64,000 nucleotides of DNA from Chitinophaga ginsengisoli (GTDB lineage Bacteria > Bacteroidota > Bacteroidia > Chitinophagales > Chitinophagaceae): contig NZ_PYGK01000011.1 in NCBI RefSeq assembly GCF_003014595.1, forward strand, positions 62,001 through 126,000. Direction: 5' to 3'. Made by a program: the position numbers and the translations under genes. Below, in pieces: positions 45,201 to 55,500 of the stretch. A model generated the notes under the pieces. The model had not been told where the DNA came from. It did no database searches and saw only the letters and a program-made list of their open reading frames with translations. Numbering within the stretch: the first letter of the stretch is position 1; every line of letters starts with the position of its first letter.

Positions 45201-45823
45201 AATTCAGTAATACTAAGCGTTTGTGTAGAAGCAGCGGCGCTACAGGCATCCGTCACTGACAATGTATAATCGCCTCCCCACAAACTATCGATCATGAAAC
45301 TGGTCGTTGCTACAAAAGTTCTCCTGCCTATGTAAGCAGCCGGTGCATTGGTAATAGTCACCGTATAAGGCGTTTTACCATTGTTGAGCGTCACATATGC
45401 CTGCCCGGTATTACAATGGTACAGGGTGATCTTGTTCTGGGCTACTGCTGCTTTAAAAGGCACATAAGTACCAGGCACCGTCACATTGACCGTGGCAGAT
45501 ACCTCCTGGCTGTTACAGATCCCTTTTGCCACTGCCCGGTAGCTGCCCGCCGGTATATTCTCAAACACGGAAGAAGTACCCGGAGATACGGAATATCCGC
45601 CTGAACTAAGCGGTTCAAGACTGTACAACATATTGCTGACATTACCGGCTCCTGTACCTGTAAAGGACAGCGTGATCTTCCCGTTGGCAGCACAGGTAGA
45701 TTCCTGGGCCGCCGCGCTGATACCCCAGGAGGTACATTGCGCATGCACGGTGCCTGCTGTCCATAACAGCAACACCAACAGCAGAACGAGATATTTATTT
45801 TCAGTTATTAATGTACGTTTCAT
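34993..45823 (-). repeat. Module copy B of a long duplication (Ig-like partner plus RHS body)
   Basis: The stretch encoding the Ig-like partner and the RHS body without its tip is a diverged duplicate of 53287-64000. Both have the same gene order, the same 33-bp gap between genes, the same sequence at the RHS start (GCATAATATCTTATTTA on the plus strand) and proteins that align almost throughout. Similarity stops where the tip begins. Confidence 0.85.
42329..45823 (-). CDS. Large secreted SprB/Ig-like partner protein of the RHS module
   Basis: The 1164-residue protein has a signal peptide (to VHAQ) and begins CTSWGISAAAQESTCAANGKI, a SprB-like repeat region, followed by several beta domains. 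An Ig-like domain lies at about 700-780 (ITYAWTGPDGFTSTLQNPVLSPVT...). Around 925-1095 is a jelly-roll-like region (EGFEDYFFGGTYC, TGKYSLRIAAG, VYLDDLRIHPYN). The end is a conserved tail, MAELDENNYATFYEYDDDG then TLIRLKKETESG, itself YD-repeat-like. It precedes the RHS gene by 33 bp and follows the PA14 gene by 48 bp, so the three are co-transcribed. A paralogue sits at 60590-64000. I infer a stalk, shell or plug for the RHS cocoon; no enzyme motif is visible. Confidence 0.8.
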   Translation of the reverse strand: MKRTLITENKYLVLLLVLLLWTAGTVHAQCTSWGISAAAQESTCAANGKITLSFTGTGAGNVSNMLYSLEPLSSGGYSVSPGTSSVFENIPAGSYRAVAKGICNSQEVSATVNVTVPGTYVPFKAAVAQNKITLYHCNTGQAYVTLNNGKTPYTVTITNAPAAYIGRRTFVATTSFMIDSLWGGDYTLSVTDACSAAASTQTLSITELRQLSANDVGLQQPWKVTNTCNKIIFRSPSILSTSPYRPYFDGATPLTFSVSYRGAAKSPYRTLGATDTITLPAGKTFASTYRDTVTYYFRTPCGDETVVPFVIPMPGMSNYAEYNCNRDFNAGYFVDTAGIVCYPVYVTLKNTSTNAMRYDTLKVPELRRTIKNVPFGNYSFNATTVDGAKLRDNYILNVTAPPANPYIVNLQSNEGITGNDGAVAFAFSRPGGLLPVGLNIKLISSPFNYTYAVNVTVDGASSSLASISDDNPRRYFYPGSYLFRLTDTCGTYDIPVTVTENDVYRYTWDVVTQQTCTGLAVIPNGKAMYKGVEQQAYFQLLRGPLGAVGFDRSIVTSGDTLLLPSEGTYRIGMSAYPTVVQEFSVYGNGATLKDINFKYQPLLIDVNNSLGWICPGQPDNSGTIQANAIGGSKIKSGVYTYKLAAQGNGATGPYWAVNTTGRFSTAASGGAYTLMKDQNYDVRVEDECGSAAVQTLKIIDFETAELAKSDKPEYCIGESISFSIINLPTTAITYAWTGPDGFTSTLQNPVLSPVTVNSAGNYHATIYSDICMQPIQADVQVKLAPYNLSCYSAVTDTSVNPYAYSLMGNWRPQKTYSYYGARTESSTAQTANLRADGTIKDFKSFWQPNATGIQPLYDSSRWVWTSESTLFNKRGLELENKDPLDRFNAGIYGFDDALAVAVVQNSRYREAAYEGFEDYFFGGTYCDTSCSGGRSFDFSGYRNNLDSLQSHTGKYSLRIAAGQSAGIAADILPDNGTTFNLAFNKETNSCVTTGQVLGSIRTGKDAILPIYSPLPGKQLLVSAWVKEEQDCKGITYTGNKMSIVVKRGATSTTVTAFPKGGIIDGWQRYEQVVDVPADATALTVTLLATGTSTVYLDDLRIHPYNANMRSFVYSPSDLRIMAELDENNYATFYEYDDDGTLIRLKKETESGIKMLKESRNALIK

Positions 45824-45871
45824 AGTATCACAGATAAGGACTGTTACTGACTTACTTTTTTAAATAGATGA

Positions 45872-48800
45872 TCAATTAGCGCAAACCGCTTTCTGTTTCT
45901 TACGGTCTGTCACCTGCCAGTCCTGTTTGTATTCTGTTACGCTGGCTTTAATGACCCTTGAAGTCTCGTCTATGACCAGCTTCGCCGTCGTTCCATTCTT
46001 TACTATCGGATTATTCAGCATCGTGACCTCCCCTACAGGAACATCCATATTCCGCCTGCCAGAGCGCACAATTTTCAATGACACGTCATTACCGGTGAAT
46101 GGCTTACCGCTGGCATCTACCAGGTAGATATCCGGTGCACCGCCTGTCTTTGCATTGGCATCCACTGCATATAGTGTACTGAACAACGGGAAAGATGCTA
46201 TCTCCGGTGCGCAATCTGCGCCGCCGGTCTTCACTTTCGAGGCCACCAGGATCTCATCTCCTCCGTAGAAATAAGTGGCTGGTGTAGCCTGACCTAGCCC
46301 ACTGGTGATCTTTCCTTTGTTGACATAAATATCATCCAGCACCACATTCAGGTTTTTATAAGCACCGCTCATACCTTCATATGCCCAGCCTGAGGGCCAT
46401 ACGAACTGGTATACAGGATCGCCGAAAAGGTTCTGGGTGCTGCTTAGTATTACACTTCCTATCTCACTGTTGTAGGCAAGATTGCGGATCGTCACCTTGC
46501 TACCCTTGTCGATAACCACACTACTGTCCAGTATACCATGACGGTTGATCACTTTAGTGAGGGCCACAGACCGGAATTTCACCTCTTCACGTTGTGCGAG
46601 GTTCCATAATGTAGGTATGATCATGATCGGAGGAAAACCGAAAGTGAACAGCTCTGAGTTGAGGTTGAAGTTATTGGCATTGGTCACACTCTTATGTTCA
46701 CGCATGTCTGTCATGATCTCTATATCCTCTCCGATCACTGCAGCAGTATCGACGGTACCATTAGGGGCTATTGTAGTGACAGTATTGTTCAGGTGCCTGA
46801 AAGTCGCGTTGGGATCGTCTTCCCTGTAAAAGTATGCCGTAGAAGACACCGGATTATCAGGATCATTCTCAGGATATACCGCCGTTGACCTGGGTTTACC
46901 ATGCATGTCATTCAGCTCTATTTTAAAGCCCTGGCTTACCGCCACAAAATGACGGGCATTAATACGTAGGAAATTAGCCAGCGCAGGTTTGAAACGCTTC
47001 TTACCATCTGCCAGCAAGGTCATATCTGTAATGACCGGGAATTCATAATTCGTATAGAAGCAGTATTCCTGGTAACCATTCGCAGAGCGCACACCTGTAT
47101 TGTTAATAGAACGCACCCTCACTTTGCGGTAACCTACTGAAGGCGCCGGGAAGAACGATTCACCTAACGGATATTCCGTATACCCCAGTTCTACAGGCGC
47201 CAGTACAGCTGCCTGCTGCGTATATTCTATTGGCTGCCGCCATGGATTTTCATCTCCTCCCAGTGTCGGCTCATAACTGGCCACACCACTGCTGATGGTT
47301 TCAGTTCCTGCAGCTGTGGTAAGCTGGGTGGTATATTGATATTCCGTACCATACACAGATTCCTTCTGTTGCGTCATTTTGGTCCAGTTGTCATAGATCC
47401 TGACTCTCTTCACACGCAGTCCGCCACCGAATTTCCTGTATATGGGACTGTTCAGTCGTACCAGTGAACGCAATGTATCGATCGTTTTCATCCAGCCTTT
47501 CGCCCTGGCAGCAACATTATAGGTAACCATGGTATTCACGACATTGTCAGCCTGCGACAACAAGATCTTGATGGCATCACTCAGGTCTACGTTATCGCCT
47601 ACATCAGAACCGGGATAGGCCTTGGAAGGAAGGTTCAGGCGCAGGTACTGCAAGGCTGTCTGTGCCATAGGACTGAATACGCTCAACGGGTCTCCTACGT
47701 CGCCATGGGCATCAATAGCCCTCACTTTAAACCAGATGGTTGAACCATTATTGAAAAAGCCATAACTATCATCCAGCGTTGCATACACCGGTACATACTC
47801 ATTTCCCCCACCGAATTTATCCGACGGCACCTGTACCGACAACTTAAAGTAGATCTTCTCCATCCCTTCCAGGTAACGCCTGTACACCTCTTCATTACTG
47901 CTCACAGGTTTGGGCACGTTCACTGCCACATACAGATAGTCAATAAGCCCATACAACGAATTACTCAGATCACTTGTAGCTGATGGTTTTGAGGCAGAGA
48001 AACCGGCCACATGGAACATCTGTGCTGCGCGTTTGTTCTGCACATAAGCATATTCATCACTTTCATAATCGATCTTCATATGTGCTCCTGACGGCAGGAT
48101 AATGGAGTCCAGCGTCCAGGCAGCCACATTCTTTGCCATCTGCGCACTGTCTCTCAGTGTGTAAGGATACTCTCCATTGTAGATAGGATTATTAGTAGTA
48201 GCGCCCGGATTCTGCAGATTGTCCTTGTAGTTTCCCCAACGATCATATGCTTTACTGTTATAAGGCGGATTGAAACTATTATAAGCAAACACATAAGGGT
48301 TGCGCTTGCCTTTATCGTTGCCATTGTAAGTGAACCAGATACGCTTCAGTGTCAGTTTACCAGTGGTGTTAATACCTCTATTTGCACCCGGACACAGCTC
48401 ATAGCTGTATTCAAAATGTACCGTCTTTATCGGTCTGGCGGCTGTATTGTACTTCTGGAAATCAGCTTTGTTATACAGATTGATCTCTTCGAGCTTCTTG
48501 CTCACACGTGCTGACTGCTTAGCCCCATCTTCTGTAATAGCGAAGCCATCATCCCTGTCGCTCAGTTTAAATGTAGCGATCATATTCTTCGACTCAATGG
48601 AATGCAGGTACCACAGTTCTTTCTCTCCCGCCACGTAACTGCCTTTGTCATCTCTGTTATCTGTCAATAACCCTTCACTATAGCTGGCACTATCATTCGC
48701 CGGTGACCGCCATTTGTAAGGATTCTTAATACCTGCTACTTTGGTATAGTTGAACTTAATCGCATTCCCCGGATCATCATCAGAAATACCATCTCCTGTC

Positions 48801-51442
48801 AGATCAGTATAATCAGCAGATAAAATACCTGTCAGCAAAAAGGTGTGCGCATAGGCAGGCATCTCTTCACTGTTGAAATAATTATCATTCCCCTTATTAT
48901 TGTTGACGGTATTGTCAACACCGGGTGTATACTTCACCAGTCCTTCCGCACGCCTTCCTGTACCCGCTGCCACAGAGAATGTAAGGTCCCGCTGTTTCAG
49001 GTTGTACACAGGAATGCCATATACATAGCGGCGTCCGTCCGTATTCAGTACGTCGATCTCAGATATATGATCGGCCTTACGGAAATCGTTCACACGCTTT
49101 TCTTTTGATAGATTAGTACCTACCAGGAAAGTATCTTTCACAGGCATCAGGTAAAGACTTTCCGTCGGTACCACGACCTCCGCGGCAGCCAGTGGCCGCC
49201 ATTGCAGCTTCATGATCACACCACCACGCGCCTGGTAATACTCTGTCTTGATATTATATAGCTCATCTGCCACAAGGTTGACCCAGGCAGTATCTTTCAT
49301 ATTAGGATGATCATTCCAGCGATCGATGATCAATGTATCATTGAGGTACACCCTTACACCATCATCACTGTTGGTACTGAAGCGGTAACGACCTGTGGAT
49401 GGTGCTTTTATTCTCCCTGTCCAGCGTACAGAGAAATCATTATCCAGTTTGGCCGCGCCGGCAGGCAGGTTCTGATTGATCTCATCTTTATTATTGAAGT
49501 TGATCGTCCCATCAGTCCTTTCGAAGAGTTTTGTTTCGAACTTCCGTCCTTTGAAATATTCGCCTTTCAATCCTACACCGCTACCATTCGCATCGTCAGG
49601 GAAAGTGTTACCACAGTTACCGATACTATATACATCGCGTGTATAGTTCTCGATGTATTTAGACAAACCGGCAGTACTGGCTTCAGCAGCGGTCAGATAA
49701 GAGATAACCTGTCCTCGTTTATCCCTTTCAGTTTTATAGACATTATCCGATGATAACTGCTTACTACCAGTGAAACGCTTGTTCTTATAGATATTCAGCC
49801 TGTTAGTGGTTTGTATCACAGAGCTGCTGTTACCCGCCTGATAGAGATCTACAGATACCACATCCTCACCGCCAACAGCATTATAAAAGGACCTGGTATT
49901 GATGGTCTTCTCACCGGGATTCCTGAAGTAAGCACTTTCAAACAGCTTATCCGCCTTTCTGAAGACAAGGGTACTTGCCAGCGGATTCTGTTCCGTCCAC
50001 GGACCACTCTGTGAATACGCCCTGGTAATACCCAGGTCCACACCAGCATGTGCAAGACTCCCCAGCCCAACATCTACACTACCACGGGAAGAATTATCCC
50101 TGGTCTTCACAGCATGATCATATACAAACCCGATATCACCACGATAAGCGCGGAACATGCCTCCTGTACCTTCTCCGGTAATAGAGAATACGTCGTAGGT
50201 ATAAGAAGGTATCGCGATATTCGGCACCGTAGGCTTCTCACGATAGGCGATTTCCTTTTCCCGGTTATAATCCAGCAAAGCGCCTTCATTGCCATTAGCA
50301 GACTGATAATTGAGGTATCCGTATGCCGGGAGAGCAGTGCGTCTGTCTTCAGGTGCAATACGCTGTTTAGATACATAGCCGCTCACAAAAACACTCGGGT
50401 GTACTACCTGTGCTTCCCAACCCACCTTCGCTGTATAGTTATAGATGGTATTGGTAAACGGCATACTTATAGCCGGGGTGAAAGACGGATGTGCAAAAGA
50501 GATATAGGAGGATATATTGGCGCTCTGTACAGCTGCCCTGTTTTTATCATCCATCGTATATTGTCGCAGGCCAGCTGAAAAGGTCAGTGCCTTCAGTCCT
50601 TCTCTTGAATTATAGCCCCATCCCATAGAGACACTACCACTCAGGCCTCCTTTTGCTTTTGCCTGTTCATCGGCGAACTTGTACCCCAGCGATCTGCCGA
50701 TGGTCAGTCCTTCCTGTGAACTGTTGGTCATGGACAAGCCGGTGGTAAACCATCCCATACTATTGGAGCCGGCATTAATACTGGTATTGATACCCGCTTC
50801 CAGGCCGATGCCCTTGTAGGAATTATGTACAATACCCAGGCTGGCGCCGGCACCAAACTTTGCATAATCACTTAATCCGGTGATCTCTACATCAGCGCCT
50901 ACCGTTACACCTACTGTCCGGTTATCTTTCACGGACGCTATTTTCTGAATGGTATCCCTGCCGTTAAAATCGTCCGGTAAGCCACGCATATTCCGGGTAA
51001 TAGCCCCCGGATTAATATTCCAGCCCAACCCTACCCAACTGGCTTCCTGGTCCATAGATATACCGCTGTTATAACCGATAGCCAGCGGATAACCACCCAC
51101 ATCCAGGAGGGGAATGTTATAGGAAAAATCTCCTGTAAACAGGTCGACCATGTTATCGCTGTTCACGGAGTGGAAAGCCTGGCTTTCCGGTTGCCCGGGA
51201 CCGCCCAAAGCGGCGGCTTCTTTCTTTTTCAACGAGGGCACTGCCGGGACTAATGTAGGAGTATTCGCCACGGCGGCGATCTCCTTCACAAGCTTCGGGG
51301 CATACTTCCGCCCTGTGTAACTTTGATGATCTACCCGCCGCGGAGCAAACGCATAGGCGGGCAATACTGCATCACAATAAAGGAGCGTAAGCATCATGAT
51401 GGCAAACGCTCTCTTATGTCTGGCAACAATCTCCAGTATCAT
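45872..51442 (-). CDS. Giant secreted PA14-domain protein, probable first component of the RHS module
   Basis: The 1856-residue protein has a signal peptide (hydrophobic segment about 12-32) and an N-terminal region typical of SpvB/Tc-toxin-like and RHS-linked proteins: NMVDLFTGDFSYNIPLLDVGGYPL then IGYNSGISMDQEASWVGLGWNINPGAI. A PA14 domain lies at about 620-750 (GLKGEYFKGRKFETKLFERTDG, FSTNSDDGVRVYLNDTLIIDRW), a glycan-binding fold. The rest is beta-rich with few cysteines. It ends in KKQKAVCAN. Gene order and its shared direction place it as the first gene of a three-gene unit with the Ig-like and RHS proteins. Host binding through PA14 is inferred. Confidence 0.83.
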   Translation of the reverse strand: MILEIVARHKRAFAIMMLTLLYCDAVLPAYAFAPRRVDHQSYTGRKYAPKLVKEIAAVANTPTLVPAVPSLKKKEAAALGGPGQPESQAFHSVNSDNMVDLFTGDFSYNIPLLDVGGYPLAIGYNSGISMDQEASWVGLGWNINPGAITRNMRGLPDDFNGRDTIQKIASVKDNRTVGVTVGADVEITGLSDYAKFGAGASLGIVHNSYKGIGLEAGINTSINAGSNSMGWFTTGLSMTNSSQEGLTIGRSLGYKFADEQAKAKGGLSGSVSMGWGYNSREGLKALTFSAGLRQYTMDDKNRAAVQSANISSYISFAHPSFTPAISMPFTNTIYNYTAKVGWEAQVVHPSVFVSGYVSKQRIAPEDRRTALPAYGYLNYQSANGNEGALLDYNREKEIAYREKPTVPNIAIPSYTYDVFSITGEGTGGMFRAYRGDIGFVYDHAVKTRDNSSRGSVDVGLGSLAHAGVDLGITRAYSQSGPWTEQNPLASTLVFRKADKLFESAYFRNPGEKTINTRSFYNAVGGEDVVSVDLYQAGNSSSVIQTTNRLNIYKNKRFTGSKQLSSDNVYKTERDKRGQVISYLTAAEASTAGLSKYIENYTRDVYSIGNCGNTFPDDANGSGVGLKGEYFKGRKFETKLFERTDGTINFNNKDEINQNLPAGAAKLDNDFSVRWTGRIKAPSTGRYRFSTNSDDGVRVYLNDTLIIDRWNDHPNMKDTAWVNLVADELYNIKTEYYQARGGVIMKLQWRPLAAAEVVVPTESLYLMPVKDTFLVGTNLSKEKRVNDFRKADHISEIDVLNTDGRRYVYGIPVYNLKQRDLTFSVAAGTGRRAEGLVKYTPGVDNTVNNNKGNDNYFNSEEMPAYAHTFLLTGILSADYTDLTGDGISDDDPGNAIKFNYTKVAGIKNPYKWRSPANDSASYSEGLLTDNRDDKGSYVAGEKELWYLHSIESKNMIATFKLSDRDDGFAITEDGAKQSARVSKKLEEINLYNKADFQKYNTAARPIKTVHFEYSYELCPGANRGINTTGKLTLKRIWFTYNGNDKGKRNPYVFAYNSFNPPYNSKAYDRWGNYKDNLQNPGATTNNPIYNGEYPYTLRDSAQMAKNVAAWTLDSIILPSGAHMKIDYESDEYAYVQNKRAAQMFHVAGFSASKPSATSDLSNSLYGLIDYLYVAVNVPKPVSSNEEVYRRYLEGMEKIYFKLSVQVPSDKFGGGNEYVPVYATLDDSYGFFNNGSTIWFKVRAIDAHGDVGDPLSVFSPMAQTALQYLRLNLPSKAYPGSDVGDNVDLSDAIKILLSQADNVVNTMVTYNVAARAKGWMKTIDTLRSLVRLNSPIYRKFGGGLRVKRVRIYDNWTKMTQQKESVYGTEYQYTTQLTTAAGTETISSGVASYEPTLGGDENPWRQPIEYTQQAAVLAPVELGYTEYPLGESFFPAPSVGYRKVRVRSINNTGVRSANGYQEYCFYTNYEFPVITDMTLLADGKKRFKPALANFLRINARHFVAVSQGFKIELNDMHGKPRSTAVYPENDPDNPVSSTAYFYREDDPNATFRHLNNTVTTIAPNGTVDTAAVIGEDIEIMTDMREHKSVTNANNFNLNSELFTFGFPPIMIIPTLWNLAQREEVKFRSVALTKVINRHGILDSSVVIDKGSKVTIRNLAYNSEIGSVILSSTQNLFGDPVYQFVWPSGWAYEGMSGAYKNLNVVLDDIYVNKGKITSGLGQATPATYFYGGDEILVASKVKTGGADCAPEIASFPLFSTLYAVDANAKTGGAPDIYLVDASGKPFTGNDVSLKIVRSGRRNMDVPVGEVTMLNNPIVKNGTTAKLVIDETSRVIKASVTEYKQDWQVTDRKKQKAVCAN

Positions 51443-51929
51443 TTAATGTATATTTTAGTATAGGAAATAGCGTTCCTGTTCCTCCGGAGAAGAGGAATCT
51501 CGTATAGGTTTGATAATGCCCTAGGGGCTTATTCTTTTGTTATGATAAAATGAGTCCGGCTGTAAATACCGTCGCAGACATACTTATCTGGCAGGCGTTG
51601 TCGGATAGGGATAACTGAATCCATTGATAGCACTTTTATGATTGTTTTTTTGTTTACGGGCTACGCAGGAGAATACTGTTGTCTGTCAGGACAACAGATA
51701 GTGGTTACGCTCTCTCTGTGTGAATGGTAGTTGGGCAACATTACTCGGTACGGGTGTCTCTTAATTGTCCTCTTTGTTCGTTTTGTTGCAAACTCGTTTA
51801 GGCTGTAAACGTACGGACAATAATGTAGATTTCAAAATATTCACAAGAAAATTATCCGGTATGCATGGCAGAACCCATCCACACCGGATATTAGTAACAA
51901 TTTGAAAATATAACTTGAAAGACAATCGC
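51443..51929. other. Intergenic region of 487 bp before the PA14 gene
   Basis: No gene seen. It holds a hairpin CTGTTGTC/GACAACAG (51676-51683 with 51690-51697) and a dyad around CTCCGGAG (51473-51497, arms TTCCT and AGGAA) close to the PA14 start, which could be an operator. AT-rich from about 51830. It probably contains the terminator of the lipoprotein gene and the promoter of the PA14 unit, neither of which could be fixed. Confidence 0.5.
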
Positions 51930-52592
51930 TTAATGAAGCAGTCGTCTTGCTATTCTATAATTAATCTTTATATCATCCTTTAGGTCTACCTTCATGTGCA
52001 CAGTATCTGTCATTACCAGTGACATCTCTCCTCCTGTTATCTTATACTTGTTGAGTTTGTACAAATAGGTAGTATCATTAGTGTAGTCAGGAGTGTCTGT
52101 AGTTAAAAATGTTGAACTTTTCTCATCGATCCAGACTAAACCAAAAGACGTTCTGATATCACTACCAAGCACTTGCTGAGATTGGAGATTCAGGACATAC
52201 ACTGATAGAAAATTATTCATTCCAATTAACGGTAAGATCAAAATACTATCGTGTACAAGATAATAGCTGGATTGCCTAAATGAAGCTCCACTAATGATCC
52301 CTACTGATGTATCCGGAAACACTACGTCCGAATAATCAAAATATTTAAAACAAAACTCTTTATAATCATTCGTGTGACTCAGGCGGTACTTCAGACAAAT
52401 TTCTCCATCTTTTCCCTTCGATGCTTTTAAATAAAAGCTGGAGTCCTTTGCTTCAAGTTGATCAGGGCTGACAGTTTGCAAAGTTTCTGCCTGTTCCTGC
52501 TTTCCTTCAATGACTGCACTAGCTGGCTTCGTCCCACTTTTGCAACTTAAGGAAGCAAATGTCAATACTATATACAAAAATATCATCTTCAT
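51930..52592 (-). CDS. Lipoprotein, candidate immunity protein for the glucosaminidase RHS toxin
   Basis: The 220-residue protein has a lipoprotein signal (MKMIFLYIVLTFASLSC, Cys17) and a beta-rich mature part (FYLKASKGKDGEICLKYRL, SYYLVHDSILILPL, FLSVYVLNLQSQQVLGSD). I do not recognise the family. It begins 5 bp after the stop of the RHS gene whose C-terminal tip is a peptidoglycan hydrolase, the exact place for a cognate immunity gene, and a lipoprotein would act in the periplasm where that hydrolase would work. Its DNA is AT-rich like the tip, unlike the RHS body. Binding to the toxin is inferred, not shown. Confidence 0.7.
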   Translation of the reverse strand: MKMIFLYIVLTFASLSCKSGTKPASAVIEGKQEQAETLQTVSPDQLEAKDSSFYLKASKGKDGEICLKYRLSHTNDYKEFCFKYFDYSDVVFPDTSVGIISGASFRQSSYYLVHDSILILPLIGMNNFLSVYVLNLQSQQVLGSDIRTSFGLVWIDEKSSTFLTTDTPDYTNDTTYLYKLNKYKITGGEMSLVMTDTVHMKVDLKDDIKINYRIARRLLH

Positions 52593-52597
52593 ACTAA

Positions 52598-55500
52598 TTA
52601 TTGATTTACATCTTTTTTCACCGCTTCATACCTTTCATTCTGTTTGGCCAATTCTGCTTTTTCAGCATTCAGTTTGTCAATTGTTTCCATATTCCAGATA
52701 TGCGCTTTAAGCATTTCATCAATCTGCGCTATTCTAACATTATTACTGTTTATTTGGTAATCCAGACTTCCCACAAAACGTTTCCTGAAGTCACCCATTT
52801 GTTTTATCAATCGCGAACCATAATTGTTATTATTCGTTTTTGTTTCCTCCTCAGTATCATCTGCGTTATACGAGCCATGACCTGTCTTATTTCTGTCCTT
52901 CTCGAATTCAAAGTATTTGCCCGTGTAAAACGCTTTATCTATCTCATCTGATGTAAATGCTGGTTGTTTTATTAATTCGTCTGATGCCGGCCATTTCCTT
53001 GCCTTACGTTCAAAATAATCATCAATAGAACCTTTCCACTTCCCGTTATTGGAATAATCCTTAATCTTCCCGTGCTTATTTTTAACTTTATAATCACTTC
53101 CGAGTGTCATCACTCCAAAAAGATTATAATCCCCTCTGTCAATAGCATCCTTACCATATAGAGATTCAATACTCGCTTGTGCCATTACTAACAATGCGCC
53201 CTGTCCTGACGCTCCTTTGGCTTTTGCAGCATCGTAAATATCCAGTGCTACAGTTATCAGGAACTCGTGGTGCAGGGGATCCCCAGGACCTTCTCCATTA
53301 TCATCAATAAGCCTTATTGGATTGTCATACGCGTACACATATGGTGACCAGTCAGGATATTCCCTACTCCTTGGATCCAAACTAAGGAACCTGCCAATTC
53401 GCGGATCATATATCCTCGCTCCGAAGTCTAGACTATTCCCCTCTCCTTTGATCTCATTATCATTCTCCTTTCCATTAAATCCGTACCGATATTTGTCATT
53501 ACTACTACTCCGTCCCGGCATCCCCATTCCAAAAGGATAGTACTCATGCGTAGACAGTACATCGGCCATAAAATAGCTGATACTGGTGCTATCTGTAGAA
53601 ATCCCCGTCTTCTTATCTGATATCGTTGCCAGCACATTACCCAGGTAATCGGACAGTTCAAAGAACTTCCTGCCACGTACAAAACCTATACCTATCCCAT
53701 TACCCAACCCTCGCAAAGTAACTACGTCCAATGGTGACACGTTCTGCACGTCAGTATTCGGTATACCGATCCCCAGGCGCTTACTGCCATACAAATGTGT
53801 CTCCGTTTGTGTGAGATCACCACTATTCACAGCGCTATTTCCCTTGGTATATGTGCTCATTACATTGCCGGAAGCATCACGTACATACCATGTCTGTATG
53901 CCATTCACGGTCTTACTGATGCGATTAGACGCCACATCATATGTATAATTAATAGTCGTGCCATCCGTTTTAGTGATGGTCGCGATCTTACCATATACAG
54001 TCCAGGTTATGCCGCTAATTCCGGCAGCAACATCCTTAATAAGATTGCCCGTGCTATCGTAAGCGTAGTTACCTGCTGCCTGACCATCAATATCTACATC
54101 ATAATTAGCCGCACTTACAGTATCTCCTATAAAATCCAACTGATTCTTACCTGCCTTATAGTTATAGGTAAGATTATCCATTGCCAGTGGTTTGCTGGCA
54201 AACGTATTGTTACCATTACGAACGTAAGTTAAGATATTTCCGTCTTCATCATATGTAACACCCTCTTTGAAATCCTGAATAGCTACAGGCGTCCATTTAT
54301 TAGTCGTTGTATTTAATCCACGGGTTGCCTGCATTCCTTTAAGGCGGTTCAATACATCGTAACTATAGGTAGATAACAGGGATTCTCCCAAAGCCGGAAT
54401 ATGACGGCTGATTGCCACAATATTTCCATTATACAAAGGCTTATACCCAGTGCCTTCAATCAACGCAAAAGGCGCCAGACTGCCGATCTGGTTGTAATCC
54501 CTCACACCATAGTAATACAAGCTATAGCCTATGGCATCCATAGCCACAGTATTACCCGCTACACCATCTTTACCCATATCTGTACTGCCGCCAATCGAAG
54601 TTGTATTCACGCCTTTCAGCCAACCTTGCAATGTGTAAGCATAATCCATTCCCTGCACCAGCTGCTGTCCTAATACCACCCTGGCAAGCCCGCCATGTCT
54701 GTAATACTGATAATACGCATCATTCTCCCAATACACACTATCCCTACTGGTTTCCACATTTATCAACCTGTTCTCCGCATCATACGTATACCTATGATAG
54801 AACGCATCCGCCTGTGAAGGCTGATAAGCCACCTGCTTTACATTGCCACTGATCAGATCATATTTATAAACGATTTTCTTAAACCTGTTCCCCGCGTCTG
54901 CCATGCCACCTTTCTTATAGTCCTGCACCAGCGTATCGACATTACCATGTATATCATAACTATAGAACGTAGCAGCAGCATAATTAGCCGTACTTATGTC
55001 AGCAGCCTTCTCATATACTGCCGTCCATGCCACCCTGTTAAGAACATTGCGGGCCGACAATACCAGTTGCGCTAACGGTGTATAAGCGGCATCATAGGTA
55101 GTACGTGTGATTTGCGTACATGCCGTCCTGGCACCAGACAACCATCTTGCCAGGGCTTGCGCGTTACGGCTGGTAGCATCCGTCATGGTATTGCTACTCG
55201 ATGTTTGTCCCACTTCGGTCAATCGCCCGAGCACATCATACATTGTATAGCTGTAGTTCCGTGTAGACCGCTGCTGCGCATTTTGTGATATCACCATTCT
55301 TCCTAGCCTGTCATACCAGAACCTGGTGATGCCTCCATCCGGCGTCTGCTGTTCAACCACTTCGTTCAGGGTATTGTACCTGTACTGCGTAATCTTTTTA
55401 TGCGCAGGCACCTTCACCTGCCCAGCCGCACGTGCAGCTTTCACACTGTTCACCCAGGCGGCAGATCTGTCGATCACCACTCCCGCCGGCGGCACTGTCT

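Noticed and set aside
53795..54232. Long plus-strand ORFs antisense to the RHS, SusC and Ig-like genes
   Set aside because: They are shadows of well-supported minus-strand genes with clear domains and show no protein family features.
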